Below are positions 1 to 4,447 of a DNA stretch of 5,281 nucleotides, one piece after another. The notes below the pieces were generated by a model, which saw only the letters and a list, made by a program, of their open reading frames with translations, was not told where the DNA came from and did not search any database. The stretch spans positions 1 through 5,281 of the forward strand of contig JAVBYB010000124.1 of NCBI GenBank assembly GCA_030824255.1, in the 5' to 3' direction. This DNA comes from a bacterium (lineage in GTDB: Bacteria > Pseudomonadota > Alphaproteobacteria > Caulobacterales > Hyphomonadaceae). Position 1 is the stretch's first letter; every line of letters begins with the position of its first letter. The position numbers were made by a program, and so were the translations under genes.

Positions 1-746
1 CCGGTGGCCGCCGCCGCGATAGCGAACGTGCCGGCCTCGATCCTGTCTGCGATGACCGGGTGACGGGCGCCCGTCAGCCGGGCCACGCCCTGGATATAGA
101 TCGTCGGCGTGCCATAGCCCGAAACCTTTGCGCCGCAGGCGTTGAGACAAATGGCGAGGTCGCCGATCTCTGGCTCGCAGGCAGCGTTCTCGAGGATCGT
201 CTCGCCATCAGCCAGCACGGCGGCTAGCATGGCGTGCTCAGTCGCGCCGACCGAAACGAACGGGAAATTGATGTGCGCGCCTTTGAGGCCGCGCAGGGCA
301 GCGGCTTTCACATAGCCCTGTTCAATAACGATATCCGCGCCCATGGCCTCGAAGGCCTTGAGGTGCAGGTCTACCGGTCGGGCTCCGATGGCGCAGCCGC
401 CGGGCAGCGAGACGGTGGCGTGGCCAACACGGGCGAGCAGCGGGCCGAGCACGTTGAACGTCGCCCGCATCTTCCGGACAAGATCGTACGGCGCGATGGT
501 CGAGGAGATATTGGCCGCGTGCATCCGGCACAGCGCCTCGCCCTTGGGCCACTCCACCTCGACGCCGAGGTTCCGGAGCAGGTCCGCCATGAACCTGGTG
601 TCCGCCAGGTTGGGCATGGAGGTGAGCACCAGCGGCTCCTCGCAGAGCAGCGAGGCCGCCTGTAGCTTCAGGGCCGAGTTCTTGGCCCCGGAAATAGGGA
701 TACGGCCCTCCAAGGGGCCGTTGGCGAGAATCGAGAGCTTGTCCAT
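1..746 (-). CDS. murA: MurA, UDP-N-acetylglucosamine 1-carboxyvinyltransferase (partial, N-terminal part)
   Basis: Cytoplasmic enzyme that transfers enolpyruvate from phosphoenolpyruvate to UDP-N-acetylglucosamine, the first committed step of peptidoglycan synthesis. The window holds 248 complete codons plus two bases; the family is about 420 residues, so the C-terminal 40% lies beyond the left edge. Visible motifs are GAKNSALK with the conserved Lys22-Asn23, KMRA with Arg94, and PGGCAIGARPVDLH with the catalytic cysteine at residue 118 (Cys115 in E. coli) and its nearby arginine. ENAACEPEIGDL and ADRIEAGTF follow. The cysteine, rather than aspartate, predicts a fosfomycin-sensitive type by family knowledge. 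The ATG start gives a normal N-terminus, and an in-frame TAA lies four codons upstream, so no longer form is possible. There is no strong Shine-Dalgarno sequence before it. It lies 54 bp after a small gene on the same strand and may be co-transcribed with it. Confidence 0.97.
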   Translation of the reverse strand, partial: MDKLSILANGPLEGRIPISGAKNSALKLQAASLLCEEPLVLTSMPNLADTRFMADLLRNLGVEVEWPKGEALCRMHAANISSTIAPYDLVRKMRATFNVLGPLLARVGHATVSLPGGCAIGARPVDLHLKAFEAMGADIVIEQGYVKAAALRGLKGAHINFPFVSVGATEHAMLAAVLADGETILENAACEPEIGDLAICLNACGAKVSGYGTPTIYIQGVARLTGARHPVIADRIEAGTFAIAAAAT

Positions 747-800
747 GACCGATGGTTATGGAGCCGAATCCGGCGCGCACAAGGCGCAGGCCGAGCGATT
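747..800 (-). other. Spacer between the small gene and murA
   Basis: This 54-bp spacer forms the murA leader if murA has its own promoter. I see no convincing -35/-10 pair and no good Shine-Dalgarno sequence. It contains one GANTC site (766-770), and three more lie close by inside the flanking genes. Confidence 0.5.
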
Positions 801-974
801 TCACGGGGTCTGATCGTCGTCCGGAGGGAGATTCGGCAGGGATTCGGGTTCGTTGGACGGCGAGCCCGCCTTCCGCCGGCGGAGGTTCGCCCGCAGCGCC
901 TCGGCCAGCCGACGCTCCCGTTCTCTTGAGGGACCGGCGGGTTTTGCAGGCTTTTCGGGGGAATTCCGCGACAT
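801..974 (-). CDS. Small basic uncharacterised protein upstream of murA (57 aa)
   Basis: The 57-residue product has a Pro/Lys-rich start (SPEKPAKPAGP). A predicted amphipathic, strongly basic helix follows at about residues 16-36, containing RRLAEALRANLRRRKA, and the tail is acidic and proline-rich, ending PPDDDQTP. There is no signal peptide, membrane segment or cysteine. From memory, short alphaproteobacterial proteins with an LAxALRxNLxRRK core occur near murA, but I know no assigned function. The basic helix could bind RNA, DNA or an acidic partner; that is inference only. I chose the internal ATG because an AAGG lies 4 nt before it and a stronger GGGGAGGT lies about 15 nt before it. An ATG ten codons upstream has no ribosome binding site and falls inside a hairpin. 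The same strand as murA and a 54-bp gap suggest an operon. Confidence 0.62.
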   Translation of the reverse strand: MSRNSPEKPAKPAGPSRERERRLAEALRANLRRRKAGSPSNEPESLPNLPPDDDQTP

Positions 975-993
975 CGTGCCTTGTGTAACACCT

Positions 994-1013
994 CCCCTTC
1001 CCATTGGGAGGGG
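994..1013 (-). other. Hairpin in the leader of the small gene, next to its purine-rich ribosome binding region
   Basis: Bases 994-1001 (ccccttcc) and 1006-1013 (gggagggg) pair over 8 positions with a 4-nt loop. Read on the plus strand one pair is T-G; read on the minus strand that position is an A-C mismatch. In the minus transcript an alternative 6-bp pairing, CCTCCC with GGGAGG (991-996), would cover the GGAGG upstream of the small ORF. No T-run follows on either strand, so a terminator is unlikely. A role in translation control is inference. Confidence 0.35.
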
Positions 1014-1037
1014 TTTCCGTTATGCGGACGCCTCTCA

Positions 1038-1120
<83 letters not shown>

Positions 1121-1127
<7 letters not shown>

Positions 1128-1305
1128 CAAGTTACCGGGCGCACCGCGCTGGCGAAGCTCTCCACCAGTCCATCATCAGTCCCGCCAGCCGGATCCGGCG
1201 GCTTGCCCAGCTATGGGTCGGCCGACCCATGCGCGGCGGTGACTTTGCTGTCGGCTCGGCGGATGGCAGCGGCCAGAGCGTCTCCATCTCGCGATCGCCG
1301 GGGCG
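1121..1305. other. 185-bp stretch without a convincing gene between tRNA-Thr and the hflX stop
   Basis: This region lies between two converging 3' ends. It holds an 18-bp perfect palindrome and, at its right edge, most of a 14-bp palindrome that runs into the hflX stop. On the minus strand a 51-codon ATG frame (METLWPLPSAEP onward) runs through most of it, but it has unusual composition and no family I recognise. Another minus frame ending at 1211 reads DALAAAIRRADSKVTAAHG, which looks protein-like but has no ATG, GTG or TTG start. I see no intrinsic terminator with a T-run. In related genomes mazG often follows hflX; it is not here. Confidence 0.5.
1213..1230. repeat. 18-bp perfect palindrome (possible bidirectional 3'-end hairpin or protein site)
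   Basis: atgggtcggccgacccat is its own reverse complement. As RNA it would form a 7-bp stem with a GGCC loop on either strand. Its place between convergent transcripts suits a 3'-end or transcript-separation role, but there is no T-tract on either side, so a classical terminator is not supported. It could instead be a dimeric protein binding site. Confidence 0.45.
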
Positions 1306-1314
1306 CTAGCGCCC
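1301..1314. repeat. 14-bp perfect palindrome across the hflX stop codon
   Basis: gggcgctagcgccc reads the same on both strands and contains the TAG stop of hflX. It would form a short stem with CTAG in the loop. No T-run follows on the minus strand, so termination is unproven. Confidence 0.4.
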
Positions 1315-2628
1315 GTGATCTTCAACCCGCACGCCCGGCGACATCGCCAGGATACGGGCGACGTCTTCGTCGGTCATATAAACGTCCATGCGCAGGTCGC
1401 TTTCAATGGCAAGCTGTTCTGACGTCACTTCGCAGTTGGTATGGATCCAGGCATGCAACCGCCCGTCTGCAGCGGGAATGATGACTACGCGCGGCCGGCG
1501 GTTTCCGAACAGCGCCCCTTCGATGTGGAACAGGAGTTCATCCATCCCCTCCCCTGCCGTCGCCGAAACCAACAGCGATGGCGGACTGCCGCCCGCGGCG
1601 CGATCGGCAAGCACGCTTCGCGTGGCCGGGTCCAACAGGTCAGCCTTGTTCCACACCTCGATCATCGGCGGCTGCGTCAGCCCCGTCTCCTGCTCAAGTT
1701 GTTCGAGGATCGTATAGACATCGTTGGCCTGATACTCGGTGTCAGGGTGCGCAATATCGCGGACATGGATCAAGAGATCGGCCTCCATCGCCTCTTCCAG
1801 CGTGGCGCGAAAGGCGGCGACAAGCGTAGTCGGGAGGTCGGTTATGAAGCCCACCGTATCTACCAGCGCGATGCGGCGGCCCGAGGCGGCCACTATCTCG
1901 CGCGCCGTTGGGTCCAGAGTTGCGAACGGCATGTCCGCCGCGAGTACGTCGGAAGACGTCAGTCTGTTGAACAGGGTCGATTTGCCCGCGTTCGTGTAGC
2001 CAACAATCGCTGCCACCGGGGCGCCACGACGGGCGCGGCCATCACGCTGAAGCCGCCGCGTTCGGCGGACATCCTCTAGCTCGCGCCTGAAGCCCGCTAT
2101 CCGCTTGTCGAGCAGGCGCCGGTCAGTCTCGAGTTGGGATTCACCGGGACCACCAAGGAAGCCGAAGCCGCCACGCTGGCGCTCAAGGTGGGTCCATGTA
2201 CGCACGAGCCGAGAGCGTTCGTACAGCGATCGCGCCATCTCGACCTGCAGGCGCCCCTCAGCCGTGCGGGCGCGCAGGCCGAAGATCTCGAGAATTAGTC
2301 CAGTCCTGTCGACAACCTTGAGCTTTAGTTCCTGCTCGAGATTGCGCTGCTGGACCGGCGTCAGCGCGCCATCAACGATGAAGAGTGTTACGCCATCTGC
2401 CTTGAAACGCTCAGCCAGTGCGTCGAGCTGCCCTGACCCGAACAATCGGGCCGGATGCGGCTCACGCACATTGAGCTGTTCGGCAAAGGCAAGACGGACG
2501 CCGAGCGCTTCGGCCAACCCCGTGCTTTCCTGCAGGCGGGAACGCGCAACATCGCTGCCGCCCACAACTGGCAGAACGACCGCGGCAATATCTTCAGGCG
2601 GCCGGCGGTCGATCAGTTCTCGGGCCAA
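1306..2628 (-). CDS. hflX: HflX, ribosome-associated GTPase
   Basis: HflX is a translational GTPase-superfamily protein that binds 50S or 70S ribosomes, and in studied species it splits stalled ribosomes under stress. The 440 residues match the family's usual length. An N-terminal HflX domain fills about residues 15-200, with RLFGSGQLDAL (61-71) and the family hallmark GGPGESQLETDRR (159-171). The GTPase domain carries G1 GYTNAGKS (210-217), G2 within FATLDPT, G3 DTVGF (257-261), G4 NKAD (327-330) and G5 SATAGEG (355-361). A short C-terminal domain follows. The start is the TTG directly after the hfq TAA. Translation in this frame cannot begin further upstream because of that stop, and GAGG lies 5 nt before the TTG. 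Zero spacing with hfq implies one transcript and translational coupling. Confidence 0.96.
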   Translation of the reverse strand: MARELIDRRPPEDIAAVVLPVVGGSDVARSRLQESTGLAEALGVRLAFAEQLNVREPHPARLFGSGQLDALAERFKADGVTLFIVDGALTPVQQRNLEQELKLKVVDRTGLILEIFGLRARTAEGRLQVEMARSLYERSRLVRTWTHLERQRGGFGFLGGPGESQLETDRRLLDKRIAGFRRELEDVRRTRRLQRDGRARRGAPVAAIVGYTNAGKSTLFNRLTSSDVLAADMPFATLDPTAREIVAASGRRIALVDTVGFITDLPTTLVAAFRATLEEAMEADLLIHVRDIAHPDTEYQANDVYTILEQLEQETGLTQPPMIEVWNKADLLDPATRSVLADRAAGGSPPSLLVSATAGEGMDELLFHIEGALFGNRRPRVVIIPAADGRLHAWIHTNCEVTSEQLAIESDLRMDVYMTDEDVARILAMSPGVRVEDHGR

Positions 2629-2877
2629 TTAGTCCTCGCCGTCTTCGTTCTCGAAGAGGTTCACCGGCGCGTTCGGCGCGATGGTAGAAATGGCGTGCTT
2701 ATAAACCAATTGCGGCGGGCGCCCTTCGCCTTTGAGCAATACGCAGAAGTTGTCGAACCAGGTCACGATACCCTGGAGTTTTACGCCGTTCACAAGGAAC
2801 ACGGTCAGGGGAGTTTTCCCCTTACGCACGGCGTTCAGGAAAATGTCCTGCAAGTTTTGCTTTTTGTCAGCCGACAT
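2629..2877 (-). CDS. hfq: Hfq, RNA chaperone
   Basis: Hfq is a Sm-like protein that forms a hexameric ring and promotes pairing of small RNAs with mRNAs in the cytoplasm. The 82-residue product has the N-terminal helix with [11 protein letters not shown], including the conserved Gln8. The Sm1 segment [18 protein letters not shown] spans about residues 27-44, and the Sm2 motif YKHAIST starts at residue 59. The loop before Sm2 reads KGEGRPPQ and appears one residue longer than the Caulobacter version I remember. The tail is short and acidic (ENEDGED), as in other alphaproteobacteria. The ATG start gives the standard [11 protein letters not shown]-terminus; the nearest purine-rich site, AGAAGG, is 12 nt away, so it is weak or distant. 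hflX follows in the same frame with no gap. Confidence 0.98.
   Translation of the reverse strand: MSADKKQNLQDIFLNAVRKGKTPLTVFLVNGVKLQGIVTWFDNFCVLLKGEGRPPQLVYKHAISTIAPNAPVNLFENEDGED
2633..2637 (-). promoter_or_regulatory. Ribosome binding site for hflX inside the hfq 3' end
   Basis: GAGGA on the minus strand overlaps the last hfq codons (Glu-Asp). It sits about 5 nt before the TTG and supports that start over later in-frame GTG codons. Confidence 0.6.
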
Positions 2878-2997
2878 CGGTGTTGCGAGCCTTCTCTTGT
2901 TGGGGCCTTGCCGCAGGTGTAACGCTTCAGCACCGGAATGAGCAATGCCTTGCCTTTCAGGCTTTGACCTGACGCAAGCGCCGCCCCTACCGATGTC
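2873..2997 (-). repeat. Inverted repeat linking the hfq start codon to its upstream leader
   Basis: gacatcggt at 2873-2881 (which contains the hfq start codon on the minus strand) and accgatgtc at 2989-2997 are exact reverse complements, 107 bp apart. Pairing extends to 11 bp if one G-U pair is allowed. In a transcript reading through from ntrX, the upstream arm could mask the hfq initiation codon. Regulation is inference. Confidence 0.4.
2917..2945 (-). promoter_or_regulatory. Weak candidate hfq promoter
   Basis: TTGCTC (2940-2945) and TTACAC (2917-2922) lie 17 bp apart on the minus strand, about 40 bp before the hfq start. The -10 match to the consensus is poor, so this is a suggestion only. 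If it is used, the hfq transcript would lack the upstream arm of the inverted repeat at 2989-2997. Confidence 0.2.
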
Positions 2998-3037
2998 AGT
3001 TCCGTGACAGGTCGCCTCGATAGCTGGCGCCCGCCTC

Positions 3038-3058
3038 CCCTGTCAGTGTGATGCAGGG
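3038..3058 (-). other. Short hairpin after the ntrX stop
   Basis: ccctg (3038-3042) pairs with caggg (3054-3058). An inner tca/tga pairing gives 8 pairs with a 2-nt bulge and a 3-nt loop. There is no T-run on the minus strand. It could slow transcription or protect a 3' end, but a terminator is not demonstrated. Confidence 0.25.
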
Positions 3059-3070
3059 TCAGCCCTGACC
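3057..3070. repeat. 14-bp inverted repeat across the ntrX stop codon
   Basis: ggtcag (3057-3062) and ctgacc (3065-3070) are exact reverse complements separated by 2 bp, with the TGA stop inside. The function is unknown, and chance is possible. Confidence 0.35.
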
Positions 3071-4447
3071 TTCCTTGACGCCGAGGCTGGTGTCGACACC
3101 GAGCGCCTTCAACTTCCGGTGCAAGGCCGAACGTTCCATGCCGATGAAGGCGGCTGTACGAGACACATTGCCGCCGAACCGGGTGATTTGCATCGACAAA
3201 TATTCCCGCTCGAAATGCTCTCGTGCGTCACGCAGTGACATCGAAATCATCTGCATGGAGCCTGCGGCAGAGGCGCTGCCGCCCTTCGAGTCGCTTGGCA
3301 GGTGTTCCGCTGTGATTGAGCCGGGCGGTTCGCCATTGGTAAGAATCAACAGGCGCTCAACGACATTGCGAAGCTGTCGGACGTTGCCGGGCCATTCGCT
3401 GGCCTGAAGAACCGCCACCGCTTCGTCCGCAAACGCGCGCGGCTGCAGGCCCGTCGCGTCGGCTACACGCTGCACGAAGTAGCGAACGAGATCAGGGATA
3501 TCCTCGCGGCGGCGCTCCAGCGCGGGGACGTCAACCGGCACAACGTTGAGCCGATAGTACAAGTCCTCGCGGAAACGGCCCGCCGCAATCTCAGCGCGCA
3601 GATCGCGCGCTGTTGTGGAGATCACCCGCACGTCCACGACGACATCATCCTGCCCGTTGCGCCGGCGGAAACGCTGGTCGACCAGCACGCGGAGGATTCG
3701 TCCTTGCGCCGCCAGCGGCATGTCGGAAATCTCGTCGAGCAGCAGCGTGCCGGCGTGCGCCTGTTCGAACAGGCCGATTTTCGGCGCTTTACCGTTTCCG
3801 TACTCTTCCCCGAACAGCTCGGACTCGACACGGTCGGGATCGATCGTCGCCGCATTTACGACGACGAACGGACCACTCGTTCGCAAAGACTGCTCGTGGA
3901 TAAGGCGGGCAACCAGATCTTTGCCTGAGCCTGGCGGCCCCGAGATCATGATGCGGCTGTTGGTTGGCGCCACTTTGTCGACCGAGTTGGCCAGCTGGGC
4001 CATCACGCTCGATTTGCCAACCAGCTCATGCGACGAGGCCGACCGCGCACGCAGGCGGGAATTCTCACGTTTGAGGGCAGCGTTCTCGAGCGCGCGCTGG
4101 ATGGTGACGATCAGTTTCTCGGCCTTGAAGGGCTTTTCGAGATAGTCGTACGCGCCGCGGCGGATCGCCTCCACCGCTGTCTCGACCGTGCCGTGACCGG
4201 AAATCACCACCACAGGCAGGAATGGGTCCATCTCCTTGAGAATGGACAGTATGCCCAGGCCGTCCAGCTCCGAGCCTTTCAGCCACACATCCAGAACCAC
4301 AAGCCGTGGCGCACGCGTTCGGACCGCTGCGAGCGTGTCGGTGGAGTTACCGGCTGTCCGCACGATATACCCTTCATCCTGAAGGATACCGCCAACCAGT
4401 TCACGGATATCTGCTTCGTCGTCGACAACGAGAATCTCTGTCGTCAT
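3059..4447 (-). CDS. ntrX: NtrX, NtrC-family response regulator
   Basis: NtrX is a cytoplasmic DNA-binding response regulator, partner of the NtrY kinase. The 462 residues show three domains. The receiver (about 3-120) has acidic residues DD 9-10, phospho-acceptor Asp53 in VVLDVWL, Ser83 and Lys105 in LEKPF. The AAA+ domain (about 142-370) has Walker A GPPGSGKD (170-177), Walker B GTLLLDE ending in Asp238-Glu239, GRFREDLYYR and WPGNVRQLRN. A C-terminal Fis-type helix-turn-helix spans about 411-450 (SRTAAFIGMERSALHRKL). The GAFTGA loop that contacts sigma-54 is missing: the segment after ELFGEE reads YGNGKAPKIGLFEQAH. This fits NtrX proteins thought to act without sigma-54. I chose the ATG because AAGGAG lies 7 nt before it; a GTG one codon earlier is possible. 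The start overlaps the ntrY stop as TGATG. Confidence 0.96.
   Translation of the reverse strand: MTTEILVVDDEADIRELVGGILQDEGYIVRTAGNSTDTLAAVRTRAPRLVVLDVWLKGSELDGLGILSILKEMDPFLPVVVISGHGTVETAVEAIRRGAYDYLEKPFKAEKLIVTIQRALENAALKRENSRLRARSASSHELVGKSSVMAQLANSVDKVAPTNSRIMISGPPGSGKDLVARLIHEQSLRTSGPFVVVNAATIDPDRVESELFGEEYGNGKAPKIGLFEQAHAGTLLLDEISDMPLAAQGRILRVLVDQRFRRRNGQDDVVVDVRVISTTARDLRAEIAAGRFREDLYYRLNVVPVDVPALERRREDIPDLVRYFVQRVADATGLQPRAFADEAVAVLQASEWPGNVRQLRNVVERLLILTNGEPPGSITAEHLPSDSKGGSASAAGSMQMISMSLRDAREHFEREYLSMQITRFGGNVSRTAAFIGMERSALHRKLKALGVDTSLGVKEGQG

Larger units (their letters stand above)
2878..3058 (-). other. 181-bp ntrX-hfq intergenic region
   Basis: I see no gene here. The gap holds a weak hfq promoter candidate, a small inverted repeat tcagg/cctga (2957-2972) that could be an operator half-site pair, one arm of the repeat that pairs with the hfq start, and a short hairpin just after ntrX (3038-3058). 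Its length contrasts with the overlapping or abutting junctions on either side, suggesting that hfq-hflX can be transcribed separately from ntrYX. In some alphaproteobacteria a trkA gene sits at this point; none is present. Confidence 0.5.

Noticed and set aside
994..1020. Intrinsic terminator at the GC-rich hairpin upstream of the tRNA
   Set aside because: Only three T residues follow on the plus strand and none suitable on the minus strand, and no gene ends just before it.
1130..1285. 51-codon minus-strand ATG frame starting METLWPLPSAEP
   Set aside because: No recognisable family, no clear ribosome binding site, tryptophan- and methionine-rich odd composition. Kept only as a note in the gap description.
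1306..2632. Several long plus-strand frames opposite hflX (for example 1441-2079 and 2105-2632)
   Set aside because: They are shadows of the hflX codons in high-GC DNA. Their products are Arg/Ser-rich, match no family, and lack ribosome binding sites.
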